A stretch of DNA of 64,000 nt from Rhizobium sp. L51/94 (GTDB lineage: Bacteria; Pseudomonadota; Alphaproteobacteria; Rhizobiales; Rhizobiaceae), in the NCBI RefSeq assembly GCF_019355555.1, contig NZ_CP072145.1, positions 62,001-126,000 of the forward strand. Reading direction: 5' to 3'. Positions 9,212-17,478 of this stretch are shown here, one piece after another. The first letter of the stretch is position 1, and each line of letters starts with the position of its first letter. Position numbers and translations under genes: made by a program. The notes beneath the pieces are model-generated. The model saw only the letters and a list, made by a program, of their open reading frames with translations, had not been told where the DNA came from and did not search any database.

Positions 9212-10207
9212 ATGGCTTTCAGAATTTTGGCGCTCAGCGGCGGCGGCTATCGCGGGCTCTACACGATCGCCGTCCTCAAGCACCTCGAGCAGCAGGCCGG
9301 ACGCCCGATTGGCCAATGTTTCGACATGATCGCGGGCACGTCGATCGGCGGGATAATCGCGATAGGGCTGGCGCTCGGCAAGAGCGCGGGAGACATCGAA
9401 CGGGTCTTCCTTGATCGCGGGGAGGATATTTTCCCTCGCGCCAACTCGATGGTCGGCAGGCTTATGTCTAGGCTTAAGAAGCCCTACGGAGCGAAATACC
9501 GAAGTATCGAGCTTCGCAAAGCCATCGAACAAGTTATTGGCGGAAGTGCGCTCATTGGGGACGCGAAAACGAGACTGCTGGTCCCCGCCGTAAACATGAG
9601 CGCCGGTCAAGTGCAGATGTTCAAAACCCCACATCACGAGAGTCTTATCTGGGACAAGAAGCTTTTCGCTGCCGATGTCGCGATGGCTACATCGGCAGCC
9701 CCGTACTTTTTCCCGATGGCTATCATCGGTAATTCCCGATACGTCGACGGCGGCATGGTTGCCAACGCACCGGATCTATGCGCGCTGCATGAAGCCACCT
9801 TCTTCTGTGGACAGGACATTGCCGACGTTCACGTTCTGAGTGTTGGGACGACTTCCTCCAAGTTTTCTTTGCCGAATTCGCTAGGGCCCGATCTCGGCGC
9901 GATCTCCTGGTTTCGTAAGGACCGTCTCCTCTCTACAGTTATGACGAGCCAGCAGCAGCTTGTTCGCTTCATGATGACGCAGCAGCTCAAGGATCGCTTC
10001 CTGCGGATAGACGAAGAGCCCTCGAACGAGCAAACGTCAGATCTCGGCCTCGACATAGCAGACGAAAAGCGCCGGAAAACATTGCTTGGATTGGCTGAAA
10101 GCTCCTACAGGAACGTCGCCACTCTGCCACAGATTCAGGCCTTCCTCAGCCATACACCGATTCCGCCGGACTTCGTCGCCAGTCATGCTACGACACCCTC
10201 GCGATAG
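9212..10207 (+). CDS. capV: CapV, patatin-like phospholipase effector of CBASS
   Basis: CapV is the effector that degrades membrane phospholipid when bound by the CBASS cyclic dinucleotide, killing the infected cell. The patatin signatures are GGGYRGLY (oxyanion hole), GTSIGG (nucleophile Ser) and YVDGGMVANAP (catalytic Asp). The ATG at 9212 (MAFRILAL) is preferred over an upstream TTG at 9191 because family members begin just before the GGGxRG loop. It encodes 331 residues. Its divergent placement from dncV differs from the single capV-dncV-cap2-cap3 operon of Vibrio cholerae. Confidence 0.92.
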   Translation: MAFRILALSGGGYRGLYTIAVLKHLEQQAGRPIGQCFDMIAGTSIGGIIAIGLALGKSAGDIERVFLDRGEDIFPRANSMVGRLMSRLKKPYGAKYRSIELRKAIEQVIGGSALIGDAKTRLLVPAVNMSAGQVQMFKTPHHESLIWDKKLFAADVAMATSAAPYFFPMAIIGNSRYVDGGMVANAPDLCALHEATFFCGQDIADVHVLSVGTTSSKFSLPNSLGPDLGAISWFRKDRLLSTVMTSQQQLVRFMMTQQLKDRFLRIDEEPSNEQTSDLGLDIADEKRRKTLLGLAESSYRNVATLPQIQAFLSHTPIPPDFVASHATTPSR

Positions 10208-10287
10208 GTGCCCGACAAGGCCACACTGGAGGCGCTGTCCCTCATGTTACTGGTGCCCATCAAGCAAGCAAAGCGCGACTAGCTGTT

Positions 10288-10395
10288 CCGGCATGGGCGT
10301 AGTCATCGTCTATATCGGCGGAATGCGCAACGAGTCGAAGGAGGTCGCCGACCTGCTCGGCCTGCCAGACCGCGTACGAAATCGACCAGCACGCC
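10288..10395 (+). pseudogene. Possible nitroreductase C-terminal fragment
   Basis: The plus strand reads GVVIVYIGGMRNESKEVADL followed by LGLPDRV, which resembles the YIGxxRN...LGLP segment of NfsA/FRP-type flavin oxidoreductases. No start or intact domain surrounds it. It looks like a decayed remnant between capV and the SIR2 gene. The rest of 10208-10451 shows nothing else I can identify. Confidence 0.3.
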
Positions 10396-10451
10396 GCGTA
10401 AGCGGGGTTGCCCCGGAGCCCCACGCGCTCACTGGCCAGCGCCGACGAGAG

Positions 10452-13400
10452 TTACAGCGCGGGTGGAGCTGCTGTAAGACCGATCGCTCGCCTCAGTCGT
10501 TTCAAACGACTATCATCAGCAACAACCGGGTCGCGCGCCAGACGATCCAGTATTTCCGACGTATAATGCGGCCAGCGGGTGACATCGCTCGGAAGCAGCC
10601 GCTGAAGCACATCAAGTAGGGCTTCGGGATAGGTTTCTATAACCCCGCCCGCCCCTTCGGAATGGATGGTGTAGGCGTCGAAATTTTCACACGGGACGAG
10701 CCGTCCCATGATCAACGTCGACACTTCCGGAAAGAGGTCGCCCGTCTTGAACAGAAAGGTACTTAACGCCCGTGATATCTCCTGAGACTTCAGTGCCTTC
10801 TGGAGCGGCCAGACTTCGCGAAAGAATTCGCGGATCTTCTCATTGGAAACGGTCTTTCGCTGCAGCCGTCTCCCAAGGTTCCAGACAACCTGTACCGCAA
10901 ATTGAGAACCGCCATCGACCATGGCTTCCCTAAACTGGGCATTCGTGAATGGCGGCCTGCGTTTGTCCGACCATTCAATCCAGGCGTAGAGAATTATGTC
11001 TGCCAAGCTGTCGGTGGTTGGCTTTCGTCTCGATCCCTCACCGACCTTCCGAAGAATCGACGGTCTCATCTTTTGGAGCAATTGCGCTGGCGGCACCTTA
11101 CTCGCCCACAGGAAGCCATCCCAGAACGCGTCCCCATCGGCCTCCTCGGAGTTCATGCTCGGCATGATGGTCGCCTCAGCCCATTTCGGATCGACCAACC
11201 AGAAGAACACGAAATGGAATGATGCAAATACTAGCGCCTGACGACGCAGATCGCCGGGCAAAGACAGAACGCTCTCCATCTTTCCCTTCCAAACGGGACT
11301 CAGCCCCGATTTTCGGCGCCGCCCGGAAAGGCTCGAATCCTGAAGCAAGATCTGAGTCAGTTTCCCGACCGGCCTGTTGAGGCCGTCATCGGCCCAGTTC
11401 CTCTCAGAATATCGTTCGCCGTCTGCGGCGGGAAGTGTGACCGCGGCATCCACCATCCTCTGCCAAAGAGTATCAAACAGCTCTGGAAACTCGGCGACCA
11501 GCCGTTTCGCCATCCGCATCATCCATTCCGTCGCCGGATAGAGGATCTGCGAGAGATCGGCGACGGTAATGCCGGCCAGCCTTGCGGAGATGAGGCCCAG
11601 CAACCGTTTCGGATCATCTATCCTCTTCTCTGAACGGAAGAACGATCCCCATCCTTCGATCTGGACCCTTCCATGCCGAGCTTCGTACAAGAGGGCGGCA
11701 AAAGCCTTGACGGGACGTAGCTCGACCAGGCCCGCGAAGGGATCGCGGTGGATATGAGCGCGATAATCGATCCCCTCGACTGCCGCGGCTTTCGCGAAGA
11801 TCTCGGAAATCGGGAGCGATATCAGCTCGCCCGGCGCGTTTACCGTTTCGACAGAGAACACCCTTGGCTGTGTGCCCTCAACAACCTCGCCGATATCGGG
11901 TAGCTTGCCGTCGAACCGTTTGGCCAGGTCGGCAATCTTCCCCTCAATGTCGAACGAGAACTCCATGCCCTGCACAACAAACCATCGCAACCGCTCGACG
12001 AGCGCAAGATCGTTGTATTCCCCGGCCCTGCTGGTATTTTCCCATGGATAGCTGGTCGAAGTCAGCTTGTCTTCGAGCTGGCGACGAGCGGAATATGTCA
12101 GGTCACTCCATCGCATGCGGAAAGTCATCAGAAGGTCGCGCTGATGGAGAGATCCCCAGAAGGCCTTGTCCGACAGACCAATCAGGACTGCCGCCGCCTC
12201 GTCTGCCGATGTGAGGTCACGATGTCGCGCGGCCCAGATACGCAAGCGGGCAAAGATGCCATTGTCAACGACCGGCCAACGGAGAAATTCCGCATGGGCT
12301 GCCACTGGATCGATCACCGCGAGGCGATGCACCATCCTTTGAGTTTCAAGGACCGGGCCCACAAGGCCATGAGCGTCCAGGTCCTGAAGCTGCCCATCGC
12401 TCTCGTACCTCGTCGGCAGGTAGATCCAGTTGCCCTGGTGGACTTCTGTCTCAAGTGATTTTGCAAGGTCCAGGTTCTCCCGGAGCCTTGCAACCGCGGT
12501 CGCGAGCATCTCATCCGGTATCTCAACCTCGATATGCGGTCTGGGATAGTCGATGCTTAATCTGAAAAGCCGATCATCGTTGGTGCCGCGCATCGAGTAG
12601 GGCGCCTCGATTCTGAGGCGTGGTCGCCGAGCCCCAATCAGCCGCCGCACCATCTCATCTGACCAACCCGTTGCTTTCGCTTCTGCTGAGACTGCGTAAG
12701 CCACGCGATCGGGGTCTTCACGCCGGTCGTCCCATATCCTCATTAGATAGCGCCATCCCCGGGCGATTTCGGGGGGCCATGTGTCACCTTTGTCTCTTAT
12801 CGCCCAAGTTATCAGCGATTTTACGTGTGGGTGGAGGTCAGGCTGCCTCAACGCCCAGGCAAAGGCCTCAGGCTGGTCGGCGACATTCATCAACCAGACC
12901 GCGAGTTGACGGAGGCGACCGGGCAAGGGAGCCGCTATAGCCGCGTTATGTCCGTAAAAGACCCCCGACTGTTGAGCCGGAACCGGAGCATCTAACGGAT
13001 AGAGATCGAAGCCATTCCAACTGTCATCCGGTACCTCTCGCTCTCCGGCAAGATAGGAAAATTCGTTCATTTTGGGATCTGGCGGCGGCGGCGGCGCGTC
13101 CGTGTCGAGCCCAAACCTGTCGAATGGGTCTAGCGGCTCTTTCGAAGCGTTCGCATCGGTTTCCAACCGCCCGTAACGTTCCTTAGAGTCGATCACGCGA
13201 ATCCATGAGGCTGGAACGCCGGTGCCCTTGAGGTGTGTCAGGCGACGTACGCCTTCAACCGATGAGAGAATATGGGCGACTTGACCGCGCTCGTGAGGCA
13301 ACAAGTTTTCCGGTCCACGCGTGGCCTTCCGGAGAACGCCTTCATGCCATTCGTCAACATCCTTGGCTCGCTGGACCCACGCCTCGAGTGTCGACCAAAG

Positions 13401-14237
13401 GGCCTCATGCCCGTTCAAAGGGTCGTAGGCGAGTGCACGGACGCCTTTATTCTCCCAGAGCGATGACGCAACCGTACTTTCGCCGGACTGAAATGCGTAC
13501 ATTTGCCCTTCCGTTTGCGATCCACCCTTCAGGGCCTCCAGAAGATACTGGACTGGAGGGTCGTCGGCCGAATAGCCCAGAAACACGATGCTATACCGTG
13601 ACAGCAACGACTGGATAAATCTGGCAGCCCAGCCGTCGGCAAGATAGGCGCGTCCGAAATCACCGCTCGACAGCACGAAACCTTCCTCATCCGAGCCGAG
13701 ATAATCAGGATCGACGCGGCCATGGAGATGGATAACAGCATTCATATCCGCCCGCTTGGGGTCCGGCAGATGCACTGGGCCGATCGATCTGATCGCGGGA
13801 TCGCAGTCCTCGAACAGCCTGTCGAAATTGGTGGTTACCAGACGCACGCCGCCGGACGCACGGCCTGCCAGATCGAGGACCAGTTCGTGGGCCGACAGAT
13901 CGGCGACATTTTGTGGCTTCAACGCTGCGGCGACCGCAGCATGGATATCCTGGGTGTCGAACTCCCGTTCAAGAAGGGAGAAAACCCTGTCAGTGGCAAC
14001 GAAGCTGCCAACGCCTTGGATGGGACCGACATTGGTCGCGAGGTCAAGCAGTTTTCTCGCCGGGCTGTCCTTGGCAGGACCGAGCCGTTCCATGACCTTG
14101 CGAGCCAGTTGTGCGAAATTCGATAGTCCCGCTCGCGCCTGTGACACCCCGGCACCACAAAAAAACACGACCTCGTTCCTGTCATGGGCAAGCAGAAGGT
14201 CGTCAGGAATCGATGGGCCGTGCGCGGTGAATCTCAT
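10452..14237 (-). CDS. Large SIR2-domain protein, probable anti-phage NADase
   Basis: The N-terminal ~240 residues form a SIR2-type NAD-binding domain: FFCGAGVSQARAGLSNF (glycine-rich loop), LVTTNFDRLFE (Asn/Asp pair) and VIHLHGRVD (catalytic His). SIR2 domains in large defence proteins cleave NAD+ and cause abortive infection. The remaining ~1000 residues show no transmembrane segment and no Walker motif by eye. The architecture resembles SIR2 proteins annotated with DUF4020, though I could not verify that. It is a stand-alone gene of 1261 residues on the minus strand, convergent with capV, in a defence-gene neighbourhood. No disruption was seen. Confidence 0.82.
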   Translation of the reverse strand: MRFTAHGPSIPDDLLLAHDRNEVVFFCGAGVSQARAGLSNFAQLARKVMERLGPAKDSPARKLLDLATNVGPIQGVGSFVATDRVFSLLEREFDTQDIHAAVAAALKPQNVADLSAHELVLDLAGRASGGVRLVTTNFDRLFEDCDPAIRSIGPVHLPDPKRADMNAVIHLHGRVDPDYLGSDEEGFVLSSGDFGRAYLADGWAARFIQSLLSRYSIVFLGYSADDPPVQYLLEALKGGSQTEGQMYAFQSGESTVASSLWENKGVRALAYDPLNGHEALWSTLEAWVQRAKDVDEWHEGVLRKATRGPENLLPHERGQVAHILSSVEGVRRLTHLKGTGVPASWIRVIDSKERYGRLETDANASKEPLDPFDRFGLDTDAPPPPPDPKMNEFSYLAGEREVPDDSWNGFDLYPLDAPVPAQQSGVFYGHNAAIAAPLPGRLRQLAVWLMNVADQPEAFAWALRQPDLHPHVKSLITWAIRDKGDTWPPEIARGWRYLMRIWDDRREDPDRVAYAVSAEAKATGWSDEMVRRLIGARRPRLRIEAPYSMRGTNDDRLFRLSIDYPRPHIEVEIPDEMLATAVARLRENLDLAKSLETEVHQGNWIYLPTRYESDGQLQDLDAHGLVGPVLETQRMVHRLAVIDPVAAHAEFLRWPVVDNGIFARLRIWAARHRDLTSADEAAAVLIGLSDKAFWGSLHQRDLLMTFRMRWSDLTYSARRQLEDKLTSTSYPWENTSRAGEYNDLALVERLRWFVVQGMEFSFDIEGKIADLAKRFDGKLPDIGEVVEGTQPRVFSVETVNAPGELISLPISEIFAKAAAVEGIDYRAHIHRDPFAGLVELRPVKAFAALLYEARHGRVQIEGWGSFFRSEKRIDDPKRLLGLISARLAGITVADLSQILYPATEWMMRMAKRLVAEFPELFDTLWQRMVDAAVTLPAADGERYSERNWADDGLNRPVGKLTQILLQDSSLSGRRRKSGLSPVWKGKMESVLSLPGDLRRQALVFASFHFVFFWLVDPKWAEATIMPSMNSEEADGDAFWDGFLWASKVPPAQLLQKMRPSILRKVGEGSRRKPTTDSLADIILYAWIEWSDKRRPPFTNAQFREAMVDGGSQFAVQVVWNLGRRLQRKTVSNEKIREFFREVWPLQKALKSQEISRALSTFLFKTGDLFPEVSTLIMGRLVPCENFDAYTIHSEGAGGVIETYPEALLDVLQRLLPSDVTRWPHYTSEILDRLARDPVVADDSRLKRLRRAIGLTAAPPAL

Positions 14238-14290
14238 GCCCTAGATAAAGCAAGCTCCACTTGTGTTGTCGAGATGGCTTACCCGTTCGC

Positions 14291-14503
14291 GACCATCCTG
14301 CTTTCCCGCAGCTCGCCTTCCCGCTCGAGGATTGGGTAGTCAAGGCGGTCACGGCCGCCTCGCTGGCGCTCAAGGGCGACGGCAGCCATTTCGTGCCGCC
14401 AGATGCGGCCATCAAAACCATGCGCCAGACCGGCAACGACATGAGCGAGAAATACAAGTAAACCTCGACCGGCGTTCTCGCCGTCAACCTTGTCGAGTGT
14501 TGA
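14291..14503 (+). pseudogene. sdaA: C-terminal remnant of L-serine dehydratase
   Basis: The plus-strand frame reads AIKTMRQTGNDMSEKYK, a stop at 14459, then TSTGVLAVNLVEC and a final stop at 14501. This matches the conserved C-terminus of one-chain L-serine dehydratases (TGxDMxxKYKETSxGGLAVN...EC) with the Glu codon replaced by a stop. Only about 70 codons remain. It marks an old deletion or insertion boundary next to the SIR2 gene. Confidence 0.6.
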
Positions 14504-14623
14504 CGACGGAGCGACACACAGCGCAACTTTCTAATCCGCCGGTATTAATTGCAGCTGGGAACAGCGCATGCGGATCGACCGTGTTCGTCAAGGGAGAACG
14601 ATGATTTCGCTCACCAACCTGAT

Positions 14624-15547
14624 TCAAAGCGGAGTACCATTCCGCTCACGAAATGCCACCAGCCGTTCAAATAACGTCTTTATGGGTTTCGTGCCCATAT
14701 ACTCCCGCACGAACTCAAGTTGCGCATCGTCCGTGCCGTAAACGCATTCCTGCGCCCGTTCTACAATGAAGCGGTTCACTGCCGCCGCTTGAGCGGCAGG
14801 ATCATAAGCCTGCACCCGTCCAACGGTCTCAGCATTTCCTACCGCAATGAACAGCGTGCGGGGACCAATCGGCAACATAACGAAATCATCGGACGCGACC
14901 AGTTCACCCGATTTCATTATTGGCCTATCGGATGTCAGCAATTCGGGCGCGCTTTCCGGCATATCGCGCACGATCCATTCCATGTTGATAATGATATTGC
15001 CGATACCGGCGTGATCCATGAGGCCTATCGCGGCCTCAAGCCCCCAGTCTGCCAACAATGGCGAGCCCGGCGCCAACATGGCGGGCACATTGGCGGCAAG
15101 GCCGCGGGTAATTTCATTCTCGCTAGCTTTGAACTCTGCGACGATCTCGGGAATGAGCGCCTGCCATTCCTGCGCATAGGAGGCTTGCATCACCTCGATA
15201 TCCCGAGGACCGCGCATGAGCATGGACATTAGAAACCTCGCCCACATACTGCGCTGGTCAGAGGTCAAGTGGTCGAGCTTACCGGCTTCGAGGAGGTCGA
15301 GCACGTTATTGGCGGCGGTGTCGATGGCCTTGAGCGAGCCTTTTTCAAACCATTGCGCGAACTCCGGCGACACGGTTTTCATCTCGTAAAGCCGATCCAT
15401 TCCACCGGTTCCACTGATCGCCGTCATCTTCGGCAAGATCCTGTCATAGGGTTTGCTGAACCGGCAGACCTTGCGTCCTTTATTGGCCCAGCGGCGCAAA
15501 TAAAACTGCGGGATGTAATGGTGGTAGATAGGCTCATTATCGGGCAT
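14624..15547 (-). CDS. DUF4238-family protein
   Basis: The N-terminus PIYHHYIPQFYLRRWA is the hallmark HHYIPxFxLR motif of DUF4238, a family of unknown biochemistry often found near mobile elements and defence genes. The ATG at 15547 lies 5 bp after the abiEii stop and gives 307 residues. Longer in-frame starts would overlap abiEii. It is probably the third gene of the abiE operon. The conserved His residues suggest a metal or nuclease function, which is inference. Confidence 0.82.
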   Translation of the reverse strand: MPDNEPIYHHYIPQFYLRRWANKGRKVCRFSKPYDRILPKMTAISGTGGMDRLYEMKTVSPEFAQWFEKGSLKAIDTAANNVLDLLEAGKLDHLTSDQRSMWARFLMSMLMRGPRDIEVMQASYAQEWQALIPEIVAEFKASENEITRGLAANVPAMLAPGSPLLADWGLEAAIGLMDHAGIGNIIINMEWIVRDMPESAPELLTSDRPIMKSGELVASDDFVMLPIGPRTLFIAVGNAETVGRVQAYDPAAQAAAVNRFIVERAQECVYGTDDAQLEFVREYMGTKPIKTLFERLVAFRERNGTPL

Positions 15548-15552
15548 CAGGC

Positions 15553-16569
15553 TTATGCGCCCATGCGATTGGCCCGCGCGGCTATGTCGGTGCATCGCGC
15601 CACAAGCGCCTCGAAGGGCTCGGCCTCCTCCAGCAGCAGCCCGTCCTCAACCATACGAAGATAGTCGTCCTCCAGCGCCTTCAGCGCGTCGCCATCGGGG
15701 ACAAGACGCAGGCCGCCGTTGACCGCGACCGCGTAATCGATCGGTTCGCGGTCGGCCGCCTTCTCGGCGAAAATCATGCTCTTGTGGCGCGCGACCGCCT
15801 GGGCGAGCTCTCTATCCGCAAATGCAGCGGTCGCCAGCCCAGCCTCATCCAGCCGGGCGATGTCGTGCCAATGACGCGCGAACCTGTCGCCGCGCAGTCG
15901 TGCCTGCAGGCAGAAGACATGGATCGCCGTCGCCTTTTCCCAGAACGTCCGCTCGGCGTGCATGACGCGCGGCCGCGCGGTGGGAAATTCCACCTCTTCC
16001 ACCAAGCCCGCCGCGTCGCAGACGACATCGCGCGGACTCGCCGGCTCACCGGTTGAGCGCGCGCCAAACTCGAGCATCACGCTCGGTGCGACATATCCCG
16101 AACCGGTCGCCGTCGCCTCATAATCGATGAACAGCTTGTCGTCTTCGACGCGGATCGCCGCCGCCAATCCCTCGCTGGCCAGCGCATTCGCGATGGTCGG
16201 CTGCGCCGTTTCCGCCACCCACTCGGGCAGACGCTTGCGGACCTCGCTCGACCAGCGCTTTTCCTCGCTCCGGGTTTTCGGCAAGGCCTCGCCATTGTCG
16301 CCCACCAGCTCGGGGGCAAGCGCGCGGATGTCATAAGTGAGGTCGACGTCCTCGGAAAATCGACGGATGACCCCGTAGGCTTTCGACAGCGACGTGCCGC
16401 CCTTGAAGACCAGGTGTTCGCCGAGAGGCGAGCCATAGAGGGCGGCAAGCGCCCAGACCACCCAGGCATCCTTTTCAAGCAAGTGCGCCGGGCGACCGGA
16501 CCGGTCCGCCGCGACGCCCAAGACTTCGCGGCGATCCGCGGCCGAAAGGCTGAGGAATGCGTCAGCCAT
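15553..16569 (-). CDS. abiEii: AbiEii-type nucleotidyltransferase toxin
   Basis: AbiEii toxins are nucleotidyltransferases that block growth, probably by modifying tRNA, and act in abortive infection with the AbiEi antitoxin. The key segment LVFKGGTSLSKAYG is followed by RFSEDVDLTYD, the family's GGTxL and DxD motifs. At 338 residues the length is normal. It starts 8 bp before the antitoxin stop, so the two are coupled. It looks intact. Confidence 0.9.
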   Translation of the reverse strand: MADAFLSLSAADRREVLGVAADRSGRPAHLLEKDAWVVWALAALYGSPLGEHLVFKGGTSLSKAYGVIRRFSEDVDLTYDIRALAPELVGDNGEALPKTRSEEKRWSSEVRKRLPEWVAETAQPTIANALASEGLAAAIRVEDDKLFIDYEATATGSGYVAPSVMLEFGARSTGEPASPRDVVCDAAGLVEEVEFPTARPRVMHAERTFWEKATAIHVFCLQARLRGDRFARHWHDIARLDEAGLATAAFADRELAQAVARHKSMIFAEKAADREPIDYAVAVNGGLRLVPDGDALKALEDDYLRMVEDGLLLEEAEPFEALVARCTDIAARANRMGA

Positions 16570-17155
16570 GCGCCGCCTTTCCCACGCTGCGCGCGAGCCA
16601 GGTCGGAAGCTGCGGCGCCGCCGCCACCAGCTCGTTGAAGGTGGTCTGTGGAAGTTTGCGCTTCAAAGCCAACAGCGCCGCCTCGGCCTTTTCCGGACCA
16701 AGCCAAGCCAGCGCCCGGACTGCCTCACCGGCCGGCCGATTGGCCAAGGCGAGTTGCCAGCGCGGTGCGTGCCGCAGTTCGACCACTTGTTTGCCGAGGT
16801 TCATTTTCCGGGTCCGGCCCGAAGTCAAATAGACCGAGCGAACCGGAACCTGTGTCGTGAGCCCAAGGGTGTTGGCAGCCGCCGCGCCGCTGGACACGAT
16901 CACTTCGCCGCGCTGACTGGCGAGCGCCTCGACCGCCTGCTCCACGGAAGGCGACCGCGTGCCAAATCGGCTCGTCAAGGGACGCAGATAGACGCCGCGG
17001 CCAGCGCGGATCAGCTGGCCACGCTCCGCTAGGCGCGACAATGCCTGATCCACCGCAGGCCGATTGCCGAGGTGGAGCAAGCTCTTCGCGGAAACGGGCG
17101 CACCCTCGGGCAAACCGCCCGCATGCGCCAAAATCTGTTCGCTTAACCGTTGCAT
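16562..17155 (-). CDS. abiEi: AbiEi-family antitoxin/repressor (DUF6088 type)
   Basis: This 197-residue protein has an N-terminal winged-helix part (VDQALSRLAERGQLIRAGRGVYLRP) and the C-terminal antitoxin part typical of AbiEi. It lies just upstream of and overlaps the toxin gene. AbiEi proteins repress their own promoter by binding inverted repeats, and one is present 10 bp upstream of the start. It should neutralise AbiEii indirectly (type IV toxin-antitoxin). Confidence 0.85.
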   Translation of the reverse strand: MQRLSEQILAHAGGLPEGAPVSAKSLLHLGNRPAVDQALSRLAERGQLIRAGRGVYLRPLTSRFGTRSPSVEQAVEALASQRGEVIVSSGAAAANTLGLTTQVPVRSVYLTSGRTRKMNLGKQVVELRHAPRWQLALANRPAGEAVRALAWLGPEKAEAALLALKRKLPQTTFNELVAAAPQLPTWLARSVGKAAHG

Positions 17156-17164
17156 GTTGATCTC

Positions 17165-17194
17165 CTGTCAGAAATATACGCGGTTTTCTGACAG
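17165..17194. promoter_or_regulatory. Palindromic operator of the abiE operon
   Basis: The arms CTGTCAGAAA (17165-17174) and TTTCTGACAG (17185-17194) are perfect 10-bp inverted repeats with a 10-bp spacer, located 10 bp upstream of the abiEi ATG. This fits an AbiEi autorepression site. Confidence 0.75.
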
Positions 17195-17478
17195 TTTGCA
17201 ATCGGCGGCTTGCTGTTGGTTTTCACGCAGCATGAATCAAGTGCGCGGTTTACGCCAGCAATAACGCACTAAACCGCCCGCCATGTCGTCCACACAATAT
17301 GTCCGATAATCTCGCATTATCAGGCATTTATGAGGTCCAATCAGATTGAGAATCACGACGGATTCGTTTAGTCGGCTAACAAACGTTGATCCGTTTACTG
17401 TCCAAATTTTAACTCTGCTTTTACCGATTTGCCTTAGCAGGCCGCGCCGCTACGGAGACCGACTGCGAAGGAAATTTC

